Positions 43,779 through 53,070 of a DNA stretch of 64,000 nucleotides are shown one piece after another. Under the pieces are notes generated by a model. It worked only from the letters and a program-made list of their open reading frames with translations, did not search any database and had not been told where the DNA came from. Numbering within the stretch: the stretch's first letter is position 1; every line of letters starts with the position of its first letter. This DNA comes from Sorex araneus (taxonomy: Eukaryota; Chordata; Mammalia; Eulipotyphla; Soricidae), in NCBI RefSeq assembly GCF_027595985.1, contig NC_073312.1:4923051-4987050 (forward strand), given 5' to 3'. The translations under genes were made by a program, and so were the position numbers.

Positions 43779-44737
43779 GTGGTAAGCGGGTTACTCACAA
43801 ACATCATGTCTTGTCAGGTTGAGGTAAGCAGGGTTCACACAGACAGCATGCCCAGTCAGGCTGAGGCAAGCGGGGTACACAGACAACATGTTCAGTCAGG
43901 CTGAGGTAAGTGGGGTTCACACAGACAGCATGTCCAGTCAGACTGAGGTAAGTGGGGTACACATAGACAGCATGCCTAGTTAGGCTGAGGTAAGTGGGGT
44001 TCACACAGAGAGCATGTCCAGTCAGTCTGAGATAAGCAGGGTACACACAGACAGCATGTCCAGTCAGGCTGAGGTAAGCGGGGTTCACACAGACAGCATG
44101 CCCAGTCAGGCTGAGGTAAGCAGGGTATACACAGCGTGTTCAGTCAGGCTGAGGTAAGTGGGGTTCACACAGATAGCGTAACCAACCAGGCTGAGGTAAG
44201 TGGGGTTCACACAGACAGCATGTCCAGTCAGGCTGAGGTAAGTGGGGTTCACACAGACAGCATGCCCAGTCAGGCTGAGGTAAGCAGGGTATACACAGAC
44301 AGCATGCCCAGTCAGGCTGAGGTAAGTGGGGTTCACACAGACATGTCCAGTCAGGCTGAGGTAAGTAGGGTATATACAGACAGCGTGTCCAGTCAGGCTG
44401 AGGTAAGCAGGTTATACACAGACAGCATGCCCAGTCAGGCTGAGGTAAGGGGTTCACACAGACAGCATATCCAGTCAGGCTGAGGTAAGTGGGGTTCACA
44501 CAGACATGTCCAGTCAGGCTGAGGTAAGTAGGGTATACACAGACAGCGTGTCCAGTCAGGCTGAGGTAAGCAGGTTACACACAGACAGCATGCCCAGTCA
44601 GGCTGAGGTAAGCACGTTACACACAGCATGCCCAGTCGGGCTGAGGTAAGTGGGGTGCACACAGCATGGCCTTTCAAGGCTGTGGTAAGGGGGTACACAT
44701 AGCATCTCTAGTCAGATTGCAGTAATTGAGGTGCACA
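43779..44737 (+). repeat. 42-bp minisatellite with repeated donor-like GAGGTAAGT
   Basis: About 23 units of a 42-base repeat: CAGTCAGGCTGAGGTAAGTG, then GGGTTCACACAGACAGCATG, with indels in some units. By eye there are 19 exact GAGGTAAG, 11 of them GAGGTAAGT. Since 42 is 14 codons, frames stay open on both strands (repeat SQAEVSGVHTDSM), but there is no evidence of translation. It lies in intron 5 in the sense direction. Confidence 0.96.
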
Positions 44738-45265
44738 CAGCATTCCAGCAGATGTTTTCTAGTTCATCTCCCTTCCCCTCTCTGAGGAGAGCCGGGCCCC
44801 AGGAGAGTGACTCCCTGTGTGAGACCCTTCCCTCACGCCCTTCCCTTACTCCCGGAAGTGTTGGCATGCGTGCTTTGGGGGTGACTGACAGCAGCAGCTG
44901 TCCTGTCACTAGGAGACACTTTCACAAATATGTAACCATCCGGCTTCCTTCCTTCTGTAACCCCATGACCTGTGGCCTTTCTGGAGCGGCCCTCTTGGCC
45001 TTCGTCCCAGCCCGCGAGTGTGATAATGTGGGTGTTGGTCACTCTGGAGACGCTGGAGTTCATGTTCCCACTCATCTGACAGCGTCCAGGGCACTCACCC
45101 TGAGAGTCCCTTCCTGGGCCTGGCCCTCTGAGCTGGGCTCCGCAGGGGACATGCCCCAGCCCCTTGGGCCTGACCGTTTTCTCCTGCAAATTGGCCAGAC
45201 CAGGTCCTTTACAGTTTGGTTTGTAGATTTTAGATTCTCCTGTTGCCTTTATGTCTTCGTTTGGA

Positions 45266-45429
45266 TGAAGGACCCTATGTGCTGTGCTCGGGGCTGACTC
45301 TTGCTCTGTGCTCAGGGCTCGCTCCTGGCAGGCTCAGGGGACCTGTGTGATGCTGGGGATAGAACTGTGGTTGGCTGTGTGCAAAGCCAGCACCTTAACC
45401 TTGATCCCTAAACTATCATTCTGGCCCTA
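45266..45429 (-). mobile_element. Diverged SINE in intron 5
   Basis: 'gctgtgctcggggctgactcttgctctgtgctcagggctcgctcctggcaggctcagggg' to 'aaactatcattctggccc'. Confidence 0.82.
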
Positions 45430-46974
45430 ATCAATTTTTTTTTAAGGTTCCAGAGAATGCTGTAAGCACCGAATCCAACTCTGTTTAGGGGTGTGTGTGT
45501 GTGGGTGGGGTGGGGACAGAAGAGCAGAGAGAAGTGGCCGGGCTGTCCTCAGATGCAGGGTGGCCGCCAGCACGCCCATTGCCCGCCTCTCTGGGTTCGT
45601 GACTGTGACCGCCAGAAGCTCTGGGGAAGTGTCTGCTGAAGCAGGACAGTCAGTAGAGAGAATGCCGTGAGAGGCAGGATTTTTCTCTACCTAATTTGAT
45701 GCTTTGGCAGGTGGGGTGGGGCTTCTCCCAAATCGAGCTCAGGGGGTCTAAGGCCCCCGCCCAGAGATTCTTGGCCAAAGGGGTTCTAGGAAGTGGCGTT
45801 AGGGATCACCCAGCCCTCTGCCGCCCCAACCTCCCCAGTGGCGCTCAGGGTCCCTGCAGTCCCCAGGGTTTCATTCCACGTCGTTTTTGTGCCACGTGCA
45901 AATCCCTGGAACGCGCTGGCTGCCTCACGTACACAGCTGAAGCATGGGGACTTGGTGGCCCCGTGTGAGGATCCCGCAGGCCACCCTCTGGCCAGGCCCT
46001 GCCCAGCCCCCCTGCCCAGCCCTGCCCAGCCCTCCTCCAGGCTCTGTCCACTCAGTGCCTTCGGCCAGCGGACACCCAGGACCGCTGCCCTCACGGGGGC
46101 TGTTTCCTTCCCCAGGGCCGGGCAGGGTTCGGGAGCTTAGCCCCCCGTCCCCATACGGGGGTGGCTGAGCGCAAGGTGAGGCCAGAGAGGCCCTTGGTGC
46201 AGAGGGGGGAGGGCGCCGTGGAGCTCCAGGTTTGGTCCACGTGGGCCCGGCGTGGGCAGCCCCTCCCCGCCTTTCCCTGGGAGGGGGTTTGGTCCCACAT
46301 CCTGGGTGGGCTCTGGGGCCGAGTGTGGCCTGCCCTGCCCCGGCACCCTGAGGGTGGCCTGAGGTCCCTTTCCCAGGGGTGGGCGTGGCCCAGACCTCAC
46401 AGGGCCACAGGATAGCCCGGGCCTTTGTGAGGCGTCTGGCGCCACCCATGGGACTGTCCAGCTGTTGGCGGGAGACACCCCCAGTTCACACTGTGGGTCC
46501 TGTGGACACTGCAGGGACGCTGGCCAGCCCGTGTCCACCGGGACTGTTTGCCCAGGGCGGCTCTGTGGGACGGGGAGAGAAGCCGGCTGCATGGGGTGAG
46601 CCGCGGGGCCGGGAGGACAGAGAGGTGCCTGCTGTGGGCACGGGGGGCCCAGGGACACCCTGGCGAGGGTGTGGGGCTGGCGCGGGAGTCGGAGAGTCCC
46701 GGAGAGGCCCTGCTGTCCACCCGTCCTGGGGCCTGGCCCGGCCCCTGCCCGCCCTCTCCCCGGAGGAAGCTGCCGGCCAGCTCCCGTCGGCCTCGAGCTT
46801 GGCCCCAGCTGGTGGGAAAGTCACTTGTGCTGGCCGGGAGGTCAGGGAGGTTTGGGGTTGCCTCCGGGGCGCCCCTGTCCCAGGAGTGGGAGTGGAGGCT
46901 CAGGGGCGGTGTGGAGCGGAAACCAGACTTGGGTTGTGCGGATGGTCGCAGCAGCACCCCGTGTGGCATCATTG

Positions 46975-47510
46975 TCAGCCTCACTGTGACGTCATCGGTA
47001 TCATCCGCTGTGATGTCATCAGTCACCCCTGTGACATCAGTGCCACCTGCTGTGACTTCATCAGTGTCACCCCTGTGACATCAGTGCCACCTGCTGTGAC
47101 TTCATCAGTGTCACCACTGTGACATCAGTGCCACCTGCTGTGACTTCATCAGTGTCACCACTGTGACATCAGTGCCACCTGCTGTGATGTCAGTGCCACT
47201 GCTGTGACATCAGCGCCACCCACTGTGACATCAGTGTCACTGCTGTGACATCAGCGCCACCCACTGTGACATCATCAGTGTCACCACTATGACATCAGCA
47301 CCACCGCTGTGACATCATCAGTCACTGCTGTGACATCAGCACCACCCACTGTGACATCTGTGCCACCTGCTGTGACATCAGTGTCACTGCTGTGACATCA
47401 GCGCCACCCACTGTGACATCATCAGTGTCACCGCTGTGACATCAGCGCCACTTGCTGTAACATCAGTGTCACCGCTGTGACATCAGTGCCACCTGCTGTG
47501 ACACCATCTC
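46975..47510 (+). repeat. Minisatellite of TGTGACATCAGTGCCACC units
   Basis: Units of about 18-24 bases: 16 exact TGACATCA, one TGACGTCA (46987-46994) and two TGATGTCA. The TGACGTCA is a perfect CRE; the others differ from it by the C-to-T or G-to-A change that CpG decay makes. Confidence 0.95.
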
Positions 47511-47689
47511 CCCTAGACTTTTACTCCACCCGCTGTGGCGCCATCTCCCCTAGACTTTTACTCCCTGTCTGGCTGCCGCCTCGTGGCCCTGTGCATGGGG
47601 AGCGTGAGTTACTGCGAGACAGTGGGAGATCTCGGGGTGCCCGAGACATTGGCACCTTCTCCAGCCCACAGGTGACCCCACGGACATTC

Positions 47690-48300
47690 CTGGTGGTCTC
47701 TGTGATCTCTGTGGTCTCCATATTTCCTTGTGGTCTCTGTGTCTCCGTGGTCTCTATATTTCCCCAGGGTCTCTGTGGTCTCTGTGTCTCTGTGGTCTCC
47801 GTGATCTCTGTGGTCTCTGTGGTCTCCGTGGTCTCTGTGTCCCTGTGGTCTCCGTGGTCTCTGTGGTCTCTGTGTCTCCATAGTCTCTGTGGTCTCCATA
47901 TTTCCCCAGGGTCCCTGTGGCCCCTGTGGTCTCCATGGTGTCTGTGGTCTCCGTGGTCTCTGTGTCCCTGTGGTCTCTGTGGTCTCCATGGTCTCTGTGG
48001 TCCCTGTGGTCTCTGTGTCCCTGTGGTCTCCGTGGTCTCTGTGGTCTCTGTGGTCTCCATGGTCTCTGTGTCCCTGTGGTCTCTGTGTCCCTGTGTTCTC
48101 TGTGATCTCTGTGGTCTCTGTGGTCTCTGTGGTCTCTGTGTCCCTGTGGTCTCTGTGGTCTCCGTGGTCTCTGTGGTCTCTGTGTCCCTGTGGTCTCCGT
48201 GTTTCCCGTGGTCTCCATAGTCTCTGTGTTTCCCGTGGTCTCCGTAGTCTCCGTGTTTCCCGTGGTCTCCGTGGTCTCCGTGGTCTCCGTGGACGGGCTC
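47690..48300 (+). repeat. Minisatellite of GTGGTCTCTGTG units
   Basis: About 600 bases built of 9- and 12-base blocks (GTGGTCTCT, GTGTCCCTGTGG, GTGGTCTCC). About 26 TGTGGT motifs, the RUNX core. Triplet-periodic, so long VSVVSLWSP and TETTETTG frames arise on the two strands without being genes. Confidence 0.96.
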
Positions 48301-49544
48301 CCCTCCCCGACCTGCCCTGCTGTTCGCAGCCTCTCGCCGGGCCCTCGGGTGGGAGCGGCCAGAGCCCGGCTCAGTCTTCTGGGCTTTGGGTTCCTTGGGC
48401 GCTTGTGCAAATGGCCACAAACTTGGTAGCGGGAACAAGCCAGTTTCTCCCCTGTCAGGGTCGGGGAGGGGCTTCCTCTGGGGCTGCGGGGGGAGGCTGC
48501 TGCGGGCGTCTCTTCTGGCTCCTGGTGGCCTCTGCGACCCTCCGTCTTCCCGTTTGGGGTGTCCCGTGGCCTTCCCCAGTGCCTGAGCCCTGCCTGTCTT
48601 CTGGGGACGCTGGATATTGGGCTCTGGCCTCCAGGGTGCTCTCCCTGCGCCTCAGTGACCCTGTGTCCCAACAAGGCCTGTCCCCGGGCCAGGGCTGGAG
48701 GGGAAACAGCGTTTGAGGTGGGCCCGGACCCCGACCACGGCTACCAGGCCGGTTGCTAAGGCGGCACCAAACCCCAGCCTGCTCCCGGCGCAGGGCGAGA
48801 CTGCGGGGGCTGGAGGCAGGGCAGAGGCCCTGGGATGGGGTGACGGGAGGGGGTGGGGAGGCAGCAGGTGGAAAACAAGCGGGACATCAGAGGAGAGCTT
48901 GGGGGGGGGACTGGGTGGGGCTTGTGGGGGGAGGGCCGGTGGGGCGACGGGGAGCTCCATCCCTCCTTCCCTGAGGGCCCCTCTGGCAGTGCTCGGGGTC
49001 TGGGCCGTTCCTGCCGAAAGCTCAGCAGAGCCCCCTAGGGGTCACACCATGGTCACACCCGCCATTGAGGGGGGTGGGTTGGGGCTGAGCCGGGTGGGTT
49101 CCCGGCGGACGCTGCAGGTGCAGGGGCCGGGCTGGGCCGGGCTGCAGGATCGGCCGAGCTGACGCGGCATTTCCGGGCCGGGGCTCCGCGTGCTGAGGCC
49201 CCTGTCGGCCATGGACGGGCCCAGGGACCCGGAGCATCTGCAGGGCGCTTCCTGCCACTCTGGACAGACGCGCGGTGGGCGTCAGGGCTCGAGCCCGAGC
49301 AGACGGGTGGGAGGGCCGCAGCCGCACAGCGAGGGCCAGTCCCCGCGCACCCGCAGTCGCCCCTGCCCCCTGCGTGGCTTCCACGCTCCCGGGAATGCAG
49401 AGCGGGGTTTGCTGGTGCGTCGGGGGCCAGCGTGGACCTGCCAGCGCCCTGGAGAGCCTGGTGGTCCTGGGCAGGCCAAGGGGGTGGGAGGCAGCTCATC
49501 TGCAGGGGCCGAGAGCACGTGTGCCGAGAGTGCATGCGTGTGCT

Positions 49545-49955
49545 CTGGGCAGAGTGTATGCATGTGTGTGTGTGTGCTAGGCAGAGAGTGCATGTGCTGA
49601 GAGCAGGTGCATGTGTGTGTGCATGTGTGCTGGGCAGAGAGCGGATGTGCTGAGATTGCGTGTTTGTGTGTGTGTATGTGCTGGGTGGAGAGCCTGTGTG
49701 CTGAAGATGCATGTGCGTGTGTGCACGTGTGTGTGTGCACGTGTGCGTGTGTATGCGTGTGCATGTGTATGCATGTGTGTGCATATGTGTGTGCGTGTGC
49801 ATGCATATGTGTATGCATGTGTGCGTGCGTGTGCATGTGTGTTGGGTGGAGTGTGTGCCGAGAGCTTGTATGTGTGTGTGCATGTGTGTCTGTGTGTATG
49901 TGTGAGTGCGTGCCTGTGTGTGCGTGTGTGTGTGCGTGTGTGCTGCCTTAGTGTG
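49545..49955 (+). repeat. TG-rich tract upstream of exon 6
   Basis: TGTGTG, TGCATGTG and TGCGTG units interspersed with GGGCAGAGAG-like spacers. It ends about 60 bases before the exon 6 acceptor. In the transcript it is UG-rich. Confidence 0.95.
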
Positions 49956-50013
49956 TCACTGCCCCCCATGTAGCCCTCGTGCGGCCGTGTGAGTCTCGCG
50001 TGTCTCCCCCCAG

Positions 50014-50170
50014 GCTGTACTCGGACTATCTCTACTTCGCGAGCTCCAACAAGTCGGCGGACGACTTCCACGACAAGGTGACGGAGGCGCTGCAGCTGTT
50101 CGAGACCTGCGTGCTCGACTCCTCGCTGCGCGCCTGCGCCTACAACAACTGCCTCAGCAACGCCATGCCG
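50014..50170 (+). CDS. CHST15: CHST15 exon 6 (residues 388-440): completes PAPS 3'-phosphate motif
   Basis: 157 bases, opening in phase 2 and closing in phase 0. LYSDYLYFAS follows RDPVER, placing S391 in the 3'-phosphate binding motif. The rest (DDFHDKVTEALQLFETCVLDSSLRACAYNNCLSNAMP) is a conserved helical segment. The sequon N400 (NKS) is present. The length is not a multiple of three, so skipping this exon alone would break the frame. The acceptor is preceded by a poly-pyrimidine run and, further up, by a long TG-rich tract. Confidence 0.97.
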
Positions 50171-51408
50171 GTGAGCACGCAGAGGCTCTGCGAGCCCGAG
50201 ACCCCGGGGCCCCTCCCGCAGGCTCCCGGCCCTCGTCCCCGCCCATCACTGCTCCCAGTTACAGTGCTCCCGCTCCTCTCCCAGAGGAGAGCCCGAAATA
50301 CACCCACCAATCGGAGTGCACAGCCGGGGCAAGCCCAGTGCTCCGACAGGGCCGAGTGCCCTTTCTCCAGGGGGGCTGGTTGCAAACTGGGGTCCTCAGA
50401 GACGCCCTCAGGAGGGCTGGGGGAGGGGCCCCCTTTGCCTTGGTTCCTGCCTTTCAAGAACAGAGCTGGAGGCTGTAGAGGGGCGGGGCTGGAGGCTGTA
50501 GAGGGGTGGGGCTGGAGGCTGTAGGGGGGCGGGGATGGAGGCTGTAGAGGGGCGGGGCTGGCGGCTGGAGAGGGGCGGGGATGGAGGCTGTAGAGGGGCG
50601 GGGCTGGAGGCTGGAGAGGGGCGGGGCTGGCGGCTGGAGAGGGGCGGGGCTGGTGGCTGTAGAGGGGCGGGGCTGGAGGCTGGAGAGGGGCGGGGCTGGA
50701 GGCTGGAGAGGGGCGGGGCTGGAGGCTGGAGAGGGGCAGGGCTGGAGGCTGGAGAGGGGCGGGGCTGGAGGCTGGAGGGGGCGGGGCTGGAGGCTGGAGG
50801 CTGGAGAGGGGCGGGGCTGGAGGCTGGAGGGGGCGGGGCTGGAGGCTGGAGAGGGGCGGGGCTGGCGGCGCTCACCCGGCAGGTAGCTGCCCCGTTAGGG
50901 CTCACTCGAGTATGAAGCCAGGAACAGCCTCTGAGCACCTTGGGGCGTGGGGCCCAGACCCCCCTCGTCCTCCCGAACTCAGAGCCCCCAGAGTCTGCCC
51001 CCGTGCATGCAGTTAATGGCGACTCCAGCCCCTCTCGGTGAGGGGTGGTCTGCATTGTGCGGGCTCTGTGCTCTGTGGGTGGGTCATGGGGGGGTCTGGA
51101 GCCTCCCCGGGCCCCTGTGAGGAAGATCCTGCCTTAGGGGCCCCCAGGGGCCTCTAGGGCACGCCCCAGCAGCCAGGGACAGTGTCCAGACCCAGGTGGG
51201 CACCGACCTGCGCTGGCCTGAGGGCGTTCGTGGGGAGGCGGGACTTCCTGCCGTGAGCCCCCGCGTCCTGCCCCCGGGCCTTGGCGAGACATGGGCACAA
51301 GCACAGCAGGTGCCTGTGACCCTGACCTGGGTGTGACCTCACCGCCCGCTGCGGGGGGCGCTGGCGTGTGCCTGGTGGTCCGTCCCGCTCACACGGGCTC
51401 CCGCGCAG
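50171..51408 (+). other. CHST15: CHST15 intron 6
   Basis: 1238 bases, donor GTGAGC and acceptor gggctcccgcgcag. The main content is the GGGGCGGGG minisatellite at 50465-50875. 50880-51408 holds nothing I recognise. Confidence 0.92.
50465..50875 (+). repeat. GC-box minisatellite in intron 6
   Basis: About 17 units of 23-25 bases, GCTGGAGGCTGGAGA plus GGGGCGGGG, with 15 exact GGGGCGGGG. Each unit offers four-G runs on the sense strand, so G-quadruplexes could form in the pre-mRNA. Confidence 0.96.
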
Positions 51409-51556
51409 GTGAGGCTGCAGGTGGGGCTGTACGTCGTGTACCTGCTCGACTGGCTCACGGTCTTCCGGAAGGAGCAGTTCCTGGTGCTGCGGCTGGAGGA
51501 CCACGCCACCAACGTCAGGGACACCATGCACAGGGTCTTCCGCTTCCTCAGCCTCG
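51409..51556 (+). CDS. CHST15: CHST15 exon 7 (residues 441-490)
   Basis: 148 bases, phase 0 to phase 1 (Gly490 is split). It encodes VRLQVGLYVVYLLDWLTVFRKEQFLVLRLEDHATNVRDTMHRVFRFLSL. The QVGLY...YLLDWL...QFLVLRLED pattern is the conserved C-terminal part of the carbohydrate sulfotransferase fold. The exon itself begins with GTGAGG directly after the acceptor AG, which reads as V-R and must not be taken for a donor. The true donor is CTCG|GTAGGC. Confidence 0.97.
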
Positions 51557-52223
51557 GTAGGCGGGGGCGGGGAGCGAGCGGGCTCGGAGGGGCTCTCTCG
51601 GGGGCCCACGCGCCTCCGTGCTCACCCTGGCTCAGCAGTACCCCTATGCGGGGCCGGCTCTTGAACCCTGGTCGGCTGCAGGGCTTGCCAGAGGGAAGGC
51701 CGTGTGGGAGGGTGGCCAGGCTGGGGACTGTGCTCCAGGGGCTCTGGGGAGGGGTCCCCTGCCCCCAGGGCGTCCTGCTGTGCCCGCGGCTGGAGTGTGT
51801 GTCTGCTGCCCCCTGGAGGCCTGGAGCCACGTTCCCCTGGGCGGGCAGCTGGTCCCTCCTCCCGGGGCCCTGAGTCCTCCTGGGCCCCCCGAGGCGGCCC
51901 CCCCCCCCGCTGCCCTGTGTGCGTGAGAGGGCCGGGGTGAGAGTTTGGGGGGCAGCCTCTGGCTTTCTCCCGCCTCTGCTGAGCAGGAGGCTCAGTCTCG
52001 GGGCCCAGACAGCAGGAAGGGAGCCCCGAGGGGCGTGTGCCCCCGCGTGTGCCCCCGCGAGCTCCGGGAGACGCCGACCCTCTGCTTCTCAGCGGCCCCC
52101 CGAGCCTCCGCCCTCCCCAGCTCTGCTGCGGGGGCAGCCAAGCCGCGTCCCCTCCGGGAAGGCCCCGGGTACGGGCGCGGCGGGCTGGGTGCACCTGCCT
52201 CACGCCCCGGCCTCTCCTTCCAG
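51557..52223 (+). other. CHST15: CHST15 intron 7
   Basis: 667 bases, donor GTAGGC and acceptor cctctccttccag. GC-rich, with no repeat or other feature recognised. Confidence 0.92.
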
Positions 52224-52414
52224 GGCCCCTGAGCGAGAAGCAGGAGGCCCTGATGACCAAGAGCCCGGCGTCCAACGTGCGGCGCCCGGAGGACCGCAGC
52301 CTGGGCCCCATGTGGCCCGTCACGCAGAGCATCCTGCGGGACTTCTACGGCCCCTTCAACACCCGCCTGGCGCAGGTGCTGGCCGACGACGCCTTCGCCT
52401 GGAGGGGCACCTGA
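52224..52414 (+). CDS. CHST15: CHST15 exon 8, last coding exon (residues 490-552)
   Basis: 191 coding bases ending in TGA at 52412-52414. It encodes PLSEKQEALMTKSPASNVRRPEDRSLGPMWPVTQSILRDFYGPFNTRLAQVLADDAFAWRGT, the conserved C-terminus of CHST15; human ends in AFAWKTT from memory. Adding the seven coding exons gives 1659 bases, or 552 codons plus stop, with no internal stop. The gene is therefore intact and under normal constraint, and nothing suggests a pseudogene. Confidence 0.97.
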
Positions 52415-53022
52415 GGCAGAGCCGGCAGCCCACCAGCCCTCGCCACGTCACTTCCGCAGAGGAGGGGGAGGCCCTGGATGGAGGGACCGTCGCGGCGAGG
52501 AGGGCCGAGTCCCGCCTCAGTGCCCTCCTGGGCCCGGCCCAGCCCGGCACTTCTGAACTTCCTGCCTGCGGCTCCGGGCCCTTCCGCTGGCTCCTGTCTG
52601 CTCCCGCCTGCCCTCTGTGGGGGCAGGGAGCAGGTGCCGGGGTCTGTCTGCAGAGCTTCCTGGGAGGAATCCGCCGCCCAGGGGCCGAGGACCCGAGCCC
52701 CCGACCGTGAACTTCTCACTGTGTCCGCGCTCTCACTGGCCCGCGCGCTCGGGGGCGCCGCGTCTCTCTCCTCCCCGCCCGGGCAGTGCCTCCGCGTCTC
52801 TCTCTCCTCGGAGCAGGGTGTGCCCGCGGTGGCACGTCCCGTCCGTCCGTCCTGTCTCCGTCCGTTCATCTGTCCCCTCGCCATGCTCCTCCCCACCGGC
52901 CTGGGTTTAAAGAGAACACGACGCAGTTTTACACCGGCTGCTCCCGCGCTCCACGCCTGCCCCGCGTGTTCCTCCAGAGTTTACTCCGTTTGTAATTGGA
53001 AAATAAACGCGGCCGCTCACCC
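52415..53022 (+). other. CHST15: CHST15 3' UTR
   Basis: About 600 bases from the stop codon to a predicted cleavage site 15-20 bases after the AATAAA at 53002. GC-rich, without AU-rich destabilising motifs that I can see. Longer or shorter 3' ends cannot be excluded. Confidence 0.8.
53002..53007 (+). terminator. CHST15: Poly(A) signal AATAAA of CHST15
   Basis: A canonical AATAAA follows TTTGTAATTGGAA. A downstream element with three copies of CAGTGTGGCCC or close variants (53035-53068) supplies the G/U-rich sequence expected after a cleavage site. Confidence 0.85.
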
Positions 53023-53029
53023 GGAGAGA

Positions 53030-53070
53030 AACTGTGGCCCCCAGTGTGGCCCCCAGTGTGGCCCCCGCCT
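53030..53070 (+). repeat. Short tandem CAGTGTGGCCC, poly(A) downstream region
   Basis: Three head-to-tail copies of an 11-13-base G/T-rich unit right after the AATAAA. Confidence 0.85.

Larger units (their letters stand above)
41961..50013 (+). other. CHST15: CHST15 intron 5
   Basis: 8053 bases, donor GTGGGC and acceptor tgtctccccccag. It holds two old - SINEs, a 42-nt donor-like minisatellite, a TGACATCA minisatellite, a GTGGTCTCT minisatellite and a TG-rich tract that ends about 60 bases before exon 6. 41961-42805, 42951-43778, 44740-45265, 45430-46975 and 48300-49500 contain no recognised feature. Confidence 0.92.

Noticed and set aside
43804..44698. Repeat-protein-like frames in the 42-bp array (SQAEVSGVHTDSM; YLSLTGHAVCVNP)
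   Set aside because: 42 is a multiple of three, so any frame stays open. There is no transcript signal, and the array lies inside an intron.
47521..48716. 300-codon frames of TETTETTG (minus) and VSVVSLWSP (plus)
   Set aside because: Triplet-periodic minisatellite; frames are open on both strands and extend only by chance into the flanks.
51409..51414. GTGAGG at the start of exon 7 as a splice donor
   Set aside because: It directly follows the acceptor AG and encodes V-R, as in the human protein; the frame needs it as exon sequence.
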